A stretch of DNA of 42,254 nt from Tritrichomonas foetus (taxonomy: Eukaryota > Parabasalia > Tritrichomonadida > Tritrichomonadidae), in contig MLAK01000972.1 of the NCBI GenBank assembly GCA_001839685.1, positions 1-42,254 of the forward strand. Direction: 5' to 3'. Positions 27,639-37,162 of this stretch are shown here, one piece after another; position 1 is the first letter of the stretch; each line of letters starts with the position of its first letter. Both the position numbers and the translations under genes were made by a program. The notes beneath the pieces were generated by a model. The model was not told the DNA's origin and ran no database searches. It saw nothing but the letters and a program-made list of their open reading frames with translations.

Positions 27639-28074
27639 TGAAACCTTTAACTTTACTAACATGCCACAGTGCATTTAATATAGTGGGAATGGTTCTTTCT
27701 TTGTGAACTTAAAATTAATTTATCAACTTTTATTTATTTATGCTTTAATTATAGATTTGAACGATGCTGCGACATTTTTTTTTAATAAATGGCCAAATTA
27801 CCACCTTTTAATATTTTTAGTATCCTTTTAATGAAATAAAATTAATGTAATCATAAAATAAAGTATTATGGCTATATTTAAATAATGAAATTAAAAAATT
27901 TTAAAAAATTGTAAAATTACATATTCTTAACTTTCATTTTTTTTTTCCAAGATTTACCTTATATACATGAAGTTAGAATATAAATAAAATAGTTATGCCA
28001 TGTAAAATAGTTTAAAACAACAATGGAGTGAAAATTGAAAGCTTTTCAGACATCAAAAAAAAAATTACTTTTCT
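27639..28074. other. Transposon 3' non-coding region
   Basis: AT-rich sequence between the transposase stop and the right inverted repeat. No second gene is seen. Confidence 0.6.
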
Positions 28075-28123
28075 AAAAGTGGGACATACTTTTTTAAGTG
28101 GGACACAGTTTTTGAAGTGACTG
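28075..28123 (-). repeat. Right terminal inverted repeat
   Basis: The reverse complement matches 26059-26107 in 46 of 49 positions. Its outer end lies 10 bases from the stop codon of the adjacent minus-strand gene, with the TA target duplication in between. Confidence 0.92.
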
Positions 28124-28133
28124 TATAACTTCA

Positions 28134-28826
28134 TTAGATAATTTCATTATTAGTTGCGAACATTTCTGTATCAATGTCAGACTCATCCTCGGCATCCAGA
28201 AGGAGGCGATCATCATCGACGGATTTCATGCAGCATGCACACTGGCAGGGGCCGAACCAGTCGTTGTTCACAAACGAGACGGTAACCTTCGACGAGTAAA
28301 GTTCAGAAACGCCAATAATGAAAAGAATGGTAGCTGGAAGTCCAACAATTGTCCCGCACAGCACGAAGAGTCCTCTGTAAACAGTATCAAACGTTCCAGC
28401 AAGTCCCGGGACGAGGAAGGAAATCGATATCATGAGTGGAACGAGGGACCAGAAACTGAAGATGAAACCTTCGTTTCTTGATGCTGTCTGTTCAGATTCG
28501 AGTGAAATGAGTTCGACTTCCCTGCTCGAAGTAATGCCGGCGAAGCCGAGTGTCCCATTTTTATATAATCTGTGATTGTAACGCATGAAAAAGTCATGTC
28601 CTTCGAAATCGGGCTCCATATCGAGGAACTTTTTAATTAAATCGCCAACTTTTAAATCCGGCTGGGCGTTGATTAACTTCTTCGACTTCTTTCTTCTTGT
28701 TGGACGATCTGGATCTGGAATTGAAGCCCTCACAATGATATTGAAATTGGTTATATTGGGTGGTGGCGCGTTATGTTCGAATTCTTGTGGAATAATAAGC
28801 TGCTGAATCGATTTTTCTACAGACAT
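28134..28826 (-). CDS. Membrane-anchored ubiquitin-like protein (TMUB/Dsc3-like layout)
   Basis: 230 residues from the ATG at 28826; an upstream TTG at 28853 is in frame but unlikely. Residues about 20-115 form a ubiquitin-like fold (FNIIVRASI, then LKVGDLIKKFLDM, then MRYNHRLYKNGTLGFAG). Two or three hydrophobic segments follow (about 130-195), then a Cys cluster (GPCQCACCMKS) and an acidic tail. This layout recalls TMUB1 or Dsc3, which act with ER/Golgi ubiquitin ligases. The assignment is by architecture. A transposon has inserted just past its stop codon. Confidence 0.75.
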   Translation of the reverse strand: MSVEKSIQQLIIPQEFEHNAPPPNITNFNIIVRASIPDPDRPTRRKKSKKLINAQPDLKVGDLIKKFLDMEPDFEGHDFFMRYNHRLYKNGTLGFAGITSSREVELISLESEQTASRNEGFIFSFWSLVPLMISISFLVPGLAGTFDTVYRGLFVLCGTIVGLPATILFIIGVSELYSSKVTVSFVNNDWFGPCQCACCMKSVDDDRLLLDAEDESDIDTEMFATNNEII

Positions 28827-29221
28827 TCGAAAAGAAGCATGAAAGATTTTCAATACTTTACAACAATAACAGAATCTATTAATATCAGTTTTTCAATTGA
28901 AATGTCAAATTTATTTTGACTAAAAAATCGCATCATATATTGAGGAAAACGATTGATGATAAGTTCATGAAGCAATAATACTGAAATCTCATTTTTGTCC
29001 TACCAAACAGAAATTTGCATGATTTATGAAACAACATGATTAGATATTTAAATGTCTAATCAAACCTAAACCAGAAAAGAATCGCCCAACAAGCATAGAA
29101 ATCTGAAAACAATTCATGCAAAATGTAAAAAGATAAAAATACAACAAATATAAAATTGACTTTTCTTCGATCATTTATTTTTTAAAAAAAAACAGGAAAA
29201 CAAAATTTAATGAGTCATTTT
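28827..29221. other. Intergenic region
   Basis: About 395 AT-rich bases upstream of the membrane ubiquitin-like gene. No gene, RNA or strong repeat recognised. Confidence 0.55.
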
Positions 29222-29989
29222 TCATTTCAAATATGACTCTAAAAGTGGTGAATTATTTTGTGGTGCTTCAAAAATGTTGGTTTGATCAAATTTGCGGGGA
29301 TTTTGGGCCAGTTCAAGAATAGCAGAGCGGAAATCTCCACTTTTTGCATGAATGGCTTTAAGGATGGACAGTTTGGTGATTTTGTGATTGAAATAATCAT
29401 ATATTTTATTTGTATTCAATAAAATTTGCTTTTCCCGCGAAATCGATTGTATTTGGGATTTTAGAGATTTTGGAATTGACGATTTGAGAGGTTTTCCAGA
29501 TTCTGTATTTGTTTCTTCATCAACTTCCTGCGGTATTTCATCATCTGGAGTTTGATCGTCAAATTCTGGTTCAGGGATAGAATTGATATTGAGCAAATTT
29601 GAATTTGACTCAACAACGTCCGTTTCTTGCTGTACTTCATTTTCTGATGATTCAACACTTTCTATTGATGTTTCGGTTCCTTTTTGTGAAGGGCAATTTG
29701 TCGTTTTATCAGATTCGGATTCGGATTCGGCAGGCGAAGGGAGCGGTGGAATAAATCTTTCACTATCACTAACCAAAATGTTAGTTTCTCCTATATTTTC
29801 TTCCATTATTTGCAAATTTGACGGTTCATTTGAGGGAATATTTCTGTGATTTTTTGAAAGTCCTTCTAATTGGCCTGGAATCTTTGAATCAGGTGTAAAA
29901 TCGTCTGATCCAGAATCTGTGCTCGCTTTTGATGAATATTCGCTATCGCTTTCGTCGTCAAGGCAGTGAAATTTAAACTTTTTTCTCAT
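29222..29989 (-). CDS. Acidic Ser-rich protein with helical C-terminal domain
   Basis: 255 residues. Residues 1-175 are acidic, rich in Ser, Glu and Asp, and probably disordered, with a basic MRKKFKF start. The C-terminal 70 residues look folded: KIYDYFNHKITKLSILKAIH, then AKSGDFRSAILEL, then NNSPLLESYL. This pattern (helix, KSGD, helix, then an acidic end) resembles the C-terminal RCT domain of RAP1-type telomere proteins. That is a low-confidence idea; a generic nuclear protein is equally possible. Confidence 0.65.
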   Translation of the reverse strand: MRKKFKFHCLDDESDSEYSSKASTDSGSDDFTPDSKIPGQLEGLSKNHRNIPSNEPSNLQIMEENIGETNILVSDSERFIPPLPSPAESESESDKTTNCPSQKGTETSIESVESSENEVQQETDVVESNSNLLNINSIPEPEFDDQTPDDEIPQEVDEETNTESGKPLKSSIPKSLKSQIQSISREKQILLNTNKIYDYFNHKITKLSILKAIHAKSGDFRSAILELAQNPRKFDQTNIFEAPQNNSPLLESYLK

Positions 29990-30199
29990 TTCATTTTTGA
30001 GAAGATCTCATTCAAAATTGCCTTTCACATCATACCAAAAATATTCATTTTTCAGAGAATAGAATAACCAACATTTATTCATTTTTAAAAAGTATATGTG
30101 ACAAACATAATATTTGTGCGAAAATGGGATGAAAAAAAAAGTGATAAATATGGATTGGAATATTATTAATAAAAAAAGGGGAAAAATTGAAATGGCATA

Positions 30200-30754
30200 T
30201 TACTTTGCAGTAGTTATTAGACGATAGAGTCTCCTAACTGACTCGATGCTGGATTTCAGAAAATTGATATTGTAAATAAGCCACATCTTATGTGCTTTGA
30301 CGACAATTTCTCGATGTCTGTCTCTTTCATTTTGAGTAATGTCCGTTCTCTTCCTCTTGATTGTGTCGTCGTGCTTTCTATGGAATTCGGCAATATCCAT
30401 TCCAATGTTGATTAGTTTTTGTTGAATGTGATCGACATCTCGTTTAAAGCTGCTCAGTGCATCGAAATCGCCGTTATTTTCCACTTTTTTAAGTTCGAGA
30501 AGATTAATATGAACAATTATATCGCATAAATTGGAATTGAGTCTGCTACATATATCTAACAGGTCTCTTTCAGTTTCAGATATGTTTGTATTTCCAGTGT
30601 TTTGATCGTTTGGTAAAATGTTATCGGTATTGGTGATATTATTGGTTTGTAGAGTTTTGCATTTTATTATTTCTTCTAATAGTTGGTCTATCATTCCGAG
30701 AGAACCACTTGCGTTCATTGGAACAGCTTGATAGTACTTCTCAGTTGCAGTCAT
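30200..30754 (-). CDS. Helical protein of unknown function
   Basis: 184 residues from the ATG at 30754 (an in-frame TTG lies 12 bases upstream). It is mostly helical, with Leu/Ile-rich amphipathic stretches (DLLDICSRLNSNLCDIIVHI and DHIQQKLINIGMDIAEFH) and an Asn-rich insert. The size and style are compatible with a small subunit of a larger complex, but no family is recognised. It is divergent from 30810 with 55 bases between start codons, and an initiator-like TCACA lies on its strand at 30784-30788. Confidence 0.7.
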   Translation of the reverse strand: MTATEKYYQAVPMNASGSLGMIDQLLEEIIKCKTLQTNNITNTDNILPNDQNTGNTNISETERDLLDICSRLNSNLCDIIVHINLLELKKVENNGDFDALSSFKRDVDHIQQKLINIGMDIAEFHRKHDDTIKRKRTDITQNERDRHREIVVKAHKMWLIYNINFLKSSIESVRRLYRLITTAK

Positions 30755-30783
30755 TCCAATCTCCAAAATTTTTTAAACGTAAT

Positions 30784-30788
30784 TGTGA
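30784..30788 (-). promoter_or_regulatory. Initiator-like element of the 30754 gene
   Basis: TCACA on the minus strand, 30 bases before the ATG. It fits the TCA+1Y(T/A) initiator. Short motif, low certainty. Confidence 0.35.
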
Positions 30789-30809
30789 CAATGAAATGTC
30801 ATGTGAAAA

Positions 30810-31658
30810 ATGGTAATGGATGATCAGAACGATTTTATTTCACGTAATCCTTCAAATGCAGGCCTTATGGCCAATGATTATTTTCTCAAGCGAAAGGCAG
30901 GAAAAGTATATTCTATGCGTCTTCGATGCCCAGGTTGCGAATTAGCCAATCCAGCTGACGTTTTTCAACCCACCACAAAGCAAACGCAAAAAGAGATCGA
31001 TATGTTTGCGCAAGATTCAGAGCCAAGTTTTGTTTCAACACTGAAATCAATCGGCAATTCAGTAAAAAATAATCGATATCAAGATACCCTAAATAATGTC
31101 GAACAGTCCATAAAAAATCGAGATAAGTCAATACTGCCAATATTCTATGGTTTATTGATGGCGTATGCTTCTAATGATGAAAATAGACAGATTGAATTTT
31201 TAAAACGAATTGCGCAACACCCCATCCCTTGTGAAGACCTTCCACACTTCTACCATGTAGTTGATGAACTGATCGTCTTCAACACTGGATATTCAAAATT
31301 GAAAATGTTGAAATTTGCCGGCAATATAAATGATCACATGAAAGGGCTGAGGGAGGTTCCACGCATTATTCCGACCTTTAAAGTTTCCTATCCAGGCGAT
31401 AATTTTGCGATTCCACCACCGCAAAATGAAAGAGTGTTAAATTACTTGCGATCAATGAAAGAAGCAGTTTTGAAAGCTTCTGCTTCAGTTCCAATTTTGC
31501 TTCCCCCGAATTGTGACGAGTCAGAGTACCTCTACAGGCAATATATGGTGGATAAAAATGGACAGCTGTGCGTGGACGACCCAACAGACATTTTTGTGAA
31601 GATGTTCCGCAACAAAATGAAGGAATGGAAAGATAAAAAGAAAAATGAGTATTCTTAA
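30810..31658 (+). CDS. Protein of unknown function with CPGC motif
   Basis: 282 residues; the start could be the ATG at 30810 or the one at 30816. A CPGC motif occurs near residue 41 (RLRCPGCELANPADVF) without an obvious second pair to make a zinc site. The middle is helical (SILPIFYGLLMAYASNDENR). The C-terminus is highly charged (KMKEWKDKKKNEYS). No membrane segment. I do not recognise the family. Confidence 0.75.
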   Translation: MVMDDQNDFISRNPSNAGLMANDYFLKRKAGKVYSMRLRCPGCELANPADVFQPTTKQTQKEIDMFAQDSEPSFVSTLKSIGNSVKNNRYQDTLNNVEQSIKNRDKSILPIFYGLLMAYASNDENRQIEFLKRIAQHPIPCEDLPHFYHVVDELIVFNTGYSKLKMLKFAGNINDHMKGLREVPRIIPTFKVSYPGDNFAIPPPQNERVLNYLRSMKEAVLKASASVPILLPPNCDESEYLYRQYMVDKNGQLCVDDPTDIFVKMFRNKMKEWKDKKKNEYS

Positions 31659-31943
31659 TTCATATGTACCTCTCTTTGAGTTAATTTGTTAGTAAATATA
31701 GATTTTTATTATTATTATTAATTTATTTAAAATGTCTCAATATTTTATTCACATATTTCATTTTTTAGATCTTCCTATAGAAATGCAAAATACTGAAACA
31801 TAACCAATACTTGTGAGGATCAAAAGAAAACAAAAACATAAACATCAAGATTTCAATCACAAGCATGAATCACAAATTCAAAAAGATCAAAATCCAAAAG
31901 GATGAAAAAGAAAAAGATTAAAATTAGGGGATTGTTTACTGGT

Positions 31944-33323
31944 TTAGTCATCCCAGCTGGATGAAGACGTAGATTCGGATTCACTGTGTGAAAAGTCGTC
32001 ACTGTCACTTCTAACTGCAAATTCGACTCCTCCAGCAGCAATGACTTTCTGTTCTGAATCATCATCTCTTCCTTCTGCAGGTTCAAGGCCGAGGAGGGCT
32101 CTTCTTTCTTCAACGTTCTTTCCTGCCATGGCCTGACCTCTCTGCTTGATTCTCATCATAAGCTCACTCATGTGGTCCATGGCGGCTGGTGGTGGTGGTT
32201 TGGCGTTTGGTAGTGGTTCATCGCGGTTGACCTTCTTTAATTTGATACCTGGATTCTTGATAAGGTCGAGGAAGCTTGGTGTGCTACCGCCGGCAGGAGC
32301 GGCATCACCTCCGCCGCCATCTTCACCACCAGCTGGTGGAGGAGGAGGTGGCGGTGGAGGAGGAGGTGGTGGTGGTGGAGGAACTCCTCCCATATCTCCC
32401 CCAGGTGGAGGAGGAGCTCCTCCAGGTGGCGGCGGTGGCGGCGGTGGTGGCGGTGGAGCGTTTGGATCCATTCCACTCATGTCACCATCGGGTGGTGGTG
32501 GAGGTGGTGCATCAAGTGATGGAAAGTCACCTTGAGTGTTGAACATTGATGGAGCGATATCGAAGGAATCACCTGCAATATCAATTCCAAGATCGGCGAT
32601 GTTGGAGAGACCTGGGATGTTTCCAGGGAGATCGAAAGTTGGAAGGTCGCTGAACTGGGGCTTAAACATGAAGTCGCCATCGCCAATTTCTGGAAGAAGG
32701 TCAATTGAGAAGATTGAGCCTGGTGCGTCTGGAATGGCACGAACGACAGTATCATCGCTCTCACGGCCGAGCTTACCTGCAAAGTTATCGATACCGAGTG
32801 CATCTCTGTAAGGATTCTCGTTTGTGTGGAACAAAAGGAGAGATGCGACTGAGTGAATGTATTCTGGTGAACGACCAAGCCCTGGGCTGTTGAGTTTCTC
32901 GCGCTTAACAATTGGTGGCTGCTCGAAGAAGAAGCTTTCATCTTTCTCGTATTCAACGTTCTTGAGGGCTTCTGTAACCAAAATTGACTGGCCGGTAACT
33001 TTTTCTGGCTCTATCCTTGACATGTATTGGGTGATTGGCTGGTAAGCTTCTGGATATTCTTCACCAACAAATGACAATGGAGAAATAATTGTAACCACTT
33101 TTGAGGGGTCGTTCAGGTTATCTATGGCTGATTGGGCTGATGCAACACGATTGGTCAAGTTTGAAACACGAGCTTGCTCATCTTGGATTCTTTGTGATAT
33201 TGTGGTGAAGACATTATCAACCGCCTGCTCGAGGTAAGACAAAGTTCTGACCGCCTTAAGAACACAGAAAGGTTCAAAATCATCGTTTGCAAGAACAGGG
33301 ACTTGCATTGGGATCTTATTCAT
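31944..33323 (-). CDS. WASHC1: WASH complex subunit 1 (WASH1)
   Basis: 459 residues. WASH activates the Arp2/3 complex on endosomes and drives sorting. The N-terminal WASH homology domain is seen as VLKAVRTLSYLEQAVDNVFT, then ISQRIQDEQARVSNLTNRV. The middle has long proline tracts (about 270-335). The C-terminal VCA region has a WH2-like LDLIKNPGIKLKKV (352-365), a connector HMSELMMRIKQRGQAMAG (384-401) and an acidic tail ending SSSSWDD with the conserved Trp. The antisense Gly-rich frames over the proline tract are artefacts. Confidence 0.93.
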   Translation of the reverse strand: MNKIPMQVPVLANDDFEPFCVLKAVRTLSYLEQAVDNVFTTISQRIQDEQARVSNLTNRVASAQSAIDNLNDPSKVVTIISPLSFVGEEYPEAYQPITQYMSRIEPEKVTGQSILVTEALKNVEYEKDESFFFEQPPIVKREKLNSPGLGRSPEYIHSVASLLLFHTNENPYRDALGIDNFAGKLGRESDDTVVRAIPDAPGSIFSIDLLPEIGDGDFMFKPQFSDLPTFDLPGNIPGLSNIADLGIDIAGDSFDIAPSMFNTQGDFPSLDAPPPPPPDGDMSGMDPNAPPPPPPPPPPPGGAPPPPGGDMGGVPPPPPPPPPPPPPPPPAGGEDGGGGDAAPAGGSTPSFLDLIKNPGIKLKKVNRDEPLPNAKPPPPAAMDHMSELMMRIKQRGQAMAGKNVEERRALLGLEPAEGRDDDSEQKVIAAGGVEFAVRSDSDDFSHSESESTSSSSWDD

Positions 33324-33594
33324 GATTTCTTTTCCTCTATCTTTTTTTTTTTATTGTTTCAAAACCGTCAAATCAGTCAGAATTAATTCAGTTTTCCAAA
33401 ATTTACTATATATGATTTTTACAAAAGTTATTTGGGCATGAATTCCTAATTTCTGACCATATGAACTAAGTAAAAGTTATTATCCATATTTTGTGATAAA
33501 AATTAGAGAATTGAATTTTTTCTCATCGTATTTTCGAATTGTTTTGAAAAAGAGATAGGTTTTGAATGAATTTTATGGTATATTCGAACTAAAA

Positions 33595-34722
33595 ATGAGC
33601 GAGCAATTAATGTTTACAAAAAAGTATCAGAACAAAATCTTTGATGGATTTTTAGGTTCTGCAGACACCAAAGCGAAAAACAACTCACATGTCCATTTAA
33701 TTATCTCGTACTTATATTTCGATATTTATAATGATGTCTGGGATAAGATTATCAGGCACGTTTCAGTCGATAAATTTGCTAGCGCCACTCTCAAAGATGA
33801 TTGCGTCATTATAGAAATTAAAAACGAGCCCAAGGATCCAATCAAATTCCATACACACAAAGCATCAGAGCTTATGGCGGCTTTGAAACTTTCAACAATC
33901 ACACAAGAAAACCTCAAAGAATCAATTTCCCTGACCAGAATTATTCCAACCTTCAATCTCCAGAATAAATCTCCGAACGATTTTTACACCGAACTCGCAA
34001 ACGTTGCAAATGCGTTTTTAATGATTCTCAATCCAGGTGCTACCACATGCACACCTATCAATGACGCTTTATGCTGCATCTACAAGAGCCGATTTGCCAA
34101 TCCGAACGATGTTGAGAACAACATGAAAATTCTTGCTAAGGAACTCAAGCTTAATTTCTTGTCTGTTTGGATTTCATCACTCGAACTAGCCTCACAACTT
34201 CAAGTTAACAAAGATTTCTTATTGAGATTAATTGCAGCTCTTGGAAATTCTGTCGCACTCATTTCAGAGTCAGCAGAAATAAATCTCGAACAACTCCTCG
34301 GAGCCTGCGCCTATTATTGTGATGGTGGAAACATAGCTGGCGTTTATCACGAATGTAAGAAAGCCACAGAAACGATAGCAACCGCCCTCACCGAAATAAG
34401 ACGTGTTAATACAGGTGATAAATATGAATTCTCTGATAAATTATACGCAATTACTATAATGCTCATTGCAGGAAAACTCACTGACCTTTACGCATTCGAC
34501 TTGGAATCACTCGCTGAAATCACACTCGATGTCACAAACGAGACCGGCACACAAGAGAACCCACCACCAGAAAGAATTATCGAGCTTGATCAACAAATGA
34601 AATCTTTCTCAGGTGATATGCTGAGGAAGCTGAAGGACAGGCGTTATGAACCGCTATTCCAGTACGTGTTTGCGATGTGGGTTCTCAGGAAGGAGCCGAT
34701 TAATGAATCGGGCGCACAGTAA
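33595..34722 (+). CDS. Helical protein of unknown function
   Basis: 375 residues from the ATG at 33595; the longer frame begins at a TTG 33 bases upstream. The first 100 residues have beta strands followed by a helix (VIIEIKNEPKDPIKFHTHKA, SELMAALK), compatible with a PH- or FERM-F3-like unit. The rest is all-helical (NDFYTELANVANAFLMILNP, LLGACAYYCDGGNIAGVYHE). Codon use is normal and well conserved in style. Function not recognised; a membrane- or actin-associated adaptor is a guess. Confidence 0.75.
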   Translation: MSEQLMFTKKYQNKIFDGFLGSADTKAKNNSHVHLIISYLYFDIYNDVWDKIIRHVSVDKFASATLKDDCVIIEIKNEPKDPIKFHTHKASELMAALKLSTITQENLKESISLTRIIPTFNLQNKSPNDFYTELANVANAFLMILNPGATTCTPINDALCCIYKSRFANPNDVENNMKILAKELKLNFLSVWISSLELASQLQVNKDFLLRLIAALGNSVALISESAEINLEQLLGACAYYCDGGNIAGVYHECKKATETIATALTEIRRVNTGDKYEFSDKLYAITIMLIAGKLTDLYAFDLESLAEITLDVTNETGTQENPPPERIIELDQQMKSFSGDMLRKLKDRRYEPLFQYVFAMWVLRKEPINESGAQ

Positions 34723-35030
34723 TTTCTTTTTTATTAAACAGTCATTTTTTAATCTTTCATTTTAATGTTTTTGATTTTCCTTTTTAATGACTTTTTTCTG
34801 TTGTTTTTGCATTAAAAAATTGTAGGTTTCCAAATTATAGATGAAGCCTTGAATTAATGAAGGTTCCTAATTTCTAAAGAGAGCATGGTTACCAAATTGT
34901 CATGCATCTTTACAAATCAAATTGATTTGACTATCAGTTTGATTCAAAATAAAAATCACTTTTGATAGATATGAACGCCTAAATAGAGAAAATGATGAAA
35001 ATAGATAGCATAATTTTATTTAAATACAAA
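34723..35030. other. Intergenic region between convergent genes
   Basis: About 308 bases of AT-rich spacer. Nothing recognised. Confidence 0.55.
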
Positions 35031-35630
35031 TTAATCTATTTTTTGTTTTTCATTAGTCGGTGAAGACTGACTTTCCCATGGAAGCAAAAGAACAATCAAT
35101 AAAACAATTGTGGCCGGAATGAAATAAAAGAATTTGGCCATCCACAAATGGGCTAATTTAGGAGTATTTTTGTACATGGCGTATGTAGACAATTTGCCCT
35201 TTTCATATAATGTTACATCAATTCGTGATGGTGAATATATCGACACTATGTAATTTCCTGTTTCATCAACAAATTTGCCTTGGGCAATATAAAGTGAGTC
35301 TCGAGACACAACAAATTGCATGGACATCAATTTGTAAAAGTAATGAACACTTCCAGTATAAATGTTGACAAGATTATTATCTGGTCCAAATATTCCAAGC
35401 CGAATTATTGTGATATGATCGGTCGTGCCATCTGGCATCATCTCCTGTAAATCGCCATAGAGCGATCCGTGATCTTTCGGCCGAAAATTAATCATATATG
35501 AAATGTTTCTATCAATAAAATCCTCATAAATAATTTCTCTTCCTTGTATATTCCATTCTCCTGCAAGAATTTTATTTAAAAATCTGGTTTGACCAGCGAA
35601 ATAATGAAGGAAAGTCAAGAAAACAATCAT
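35031..35630 (-). CDS. Small type I membrane protein, unknown
   Basis: 199 residues with a cleavable-looking signal (MIVFLTFLHYFAGQ), a lumenal beta-rich domain (GEWNIQGREIIYEDF, GNYIVSIYSPSRIDVTLY) and one membrane helix near the end (about 165-186, FFYFIPATIVLLIVLLLPW) with a short polar tail. The layout resembles small ER membrane proteins such as EMC subunits, but I cannot assign one. Confidence 0.75.
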   Translation of the reverse strand: MIVFLTFLHYFAGQTRFLNKILAGEWNIQGREIIYEDFIDRNISYMINFRPKDHGSLYGDLQEMMPDGTTDHITIIRLGIFGPDNNLVNIYTGSVHYFYKLMSMQFVVSRDSLYIAQGKFVDETGNYIVSIYSPSRIDVTLYEKGKLSTYAMYKNTPKLAHLWMAKFFYFIPATIVLLIVLLLPWESQSSPTNEKQKID

Positions 35631-35941
35631 TTTATAAAAACATTGTTTCTATCGGTATATTAAAAACGGTTTTATAGAATATTCACTGATTATTGAAAAT
35701 AATTGATAAATGAAATCAAAATATCTTTTTCTCTAATGATTTATTCATATAGGAGATAATTATCAACTTTGTCTTTGATTATTATCTCTTCTTTAAAAAA
35801 GTTCGAACAAAATTTGATGAAGTAATAAATTTTGACATTTTGTAAATCAATTCTGAACATAAAGGTTAATATTTCAATAAAATAAGGCTAATTTCATATT
35901 CAATAGAAGAAAAATTTTGACTTTGATCTCATTTCGAACTT
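35631..35941. other. Divergent intergenic region with hairpin
   Basis: This spacer holds an inverted repeat, GAGATAATTATCAA (35753-35766) against TTGATTATTATCTC (35775-35788), with a short loop and about 13 pairs. An initiator-like TCATT is at 35929-35933, 9 bases before the next ATG. Confidence 0.45.
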
Positions 35942-36340
35942 ATGCAAGCTCGTAGAAATCTGTCATCATGGCGTAAAATCACCGTTCTTGATGAAAATTG
36001 TCAACCAGCTACAGAATTCAATCTTACAGAATTAGGAAAGCTGGAGACGAAATTCCCTAAATCTCGACCACGAAATCTTCATTATGCACTTTCAAATATA
36101 TACAAACCGAATTCAATAGAAAATCAAAATCAAACATCGATCCAAATTCAACGAGAATTGCCAACCATACTTCCAGTGACTCTTCCTACAACCCCAACAA
36201 CCCCAGAAGTAGTTAGTGAACAGTTTTGTTTCATTGATGTTCCAGATTTTGTTGTTGATGATTGTTTTGCTTTTGATTTACCAGATCCAACAGAATTTTC
36301 TTTCGATGAAGAAAGTCAAGAATTTCCTTATTCTTATTAA
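35942..36340 (+). CDS. Small protein of unknown function, acidic C-terminus
   Basis: 132 residues. The N-terminal half is basic (SSWRKITVLDENCQP, KFPKSRPRNLHYALSNIY); the middle is Gln/Thr/Pro-rich and the end is acidic and aromatic (FVVDDCFAFDLPDPTEFSFD). It may be a short regulatory or nuclear protein. The initiator-like motif just upstream supports expression. No family recognised. Confidence 0.6.
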   Translation: MQARRNLSSWRKITVLDENCQPATEFNLTELGKLETKFPKSRPRNLHYALSNIYKPNSIENQNQTSIQIQRELPTILPVTLPTTPTTPEVVSEQFCFIDVPDFVVDDCFAFDLPDPTEFSFDEESQEFPYSY

Positions 36341-37162
36341 GTACTTTCTTTTTCTTTTTGTGAAAAGTATTGTTTTATTATATACATTTCTTAATATTAC
36401 AATCCTTTTCAATTCTCTTTTACTTCAGTAAAAGTAATAACTTAAATCTTTTATTTATTTATTTTAATTTCTCTTCTTCATGAAATGTCAGTAAATTCTT
36501 CAATAATGAGGGCATCATTTGAAGAAACTTTTGTAAATCTTATCTTTTCTTATGATTGATCAATGAATTGATTGTAATTCTTGTCAAACTGCTCACACAA
36601 TTAGGAAACACTCTTTAGATCATTACTTTTTAGAAAATAGTCATTTCAAAAATTAAAGAGTCTTAAAGGCTGCAAATATTGCATATTTTTACTAGTACAC
36701 AGATATTTTACAGAGATGATATCTAAACAAAATCATAATTGACAAACAAATATTTTCGTCATCATGAAAAAGAGATAAATTTCATTTGGTTTGATGAAGG
36801 TTATAAAATACGGTTAATAGATTAGTATCGTTTACATTAACAAAACTGATTAAAGCTATATATAGTTTTACATTCTGAGCAAAAGTTTTCATTATTAAGA
36901 GATTCAAACACAAAGATAGTTCTACAATCATTAGTGCTAGATTTTATATAATTATTAGCAGGAGTTAATATTTCAATCTCATAAATATGATGTGATTTTC
37001 ATTGAAATCATTATGAATGTTTCTCCATTGATTCTTCCTTCTTCTTGACATAATAGATTAATCACATATATATATACAGAAAAGTAAATAGGAAATATGA
37101 AATTAAGATTAAAATTCGGGGTGGTTCAAATTGCATTTTAATTAAATAAAATTAAAAACGGT
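36341..37162. other. Long intergenic region
   Basis: About 820 bases between convergent genes. It contains a small perfect inverted repeat (TTTTACT-TC-AGTAAAA near 36418-36433) after the upstream gene. I see no protein gene or confident RNA gene. Confidence 0.5.

Larger units (their letters stand above)
26059..28123 (+). mobile_element. Pogo-like (Tc1/mariner superfamily) DNA transposon
   Basis: A 2065-bp element with inverted ends, flanked by TA on both sides (26057-26058 and 28124-28125), the target duplication of this superfamily. Both ends begin CAGTCACTTCAAAAACTG. It holds a single uninterrupted transposase gene. Everything needed for mobility appears present in this copy. Confidence 0.93.

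Noticed and set aside
32146..32542. Gly-rich and Val/Glu-rich antisense frames
   Set aside because: They are shadows of the WASH1 proline tract on the opposite strand.
36715..36735. ACAGAGATGATAT resembling the U6 snRNA ACAGAGA box
   Set aside because: The AGC triad and the flanking U6 sequences are absent, and no stem-loop fits.
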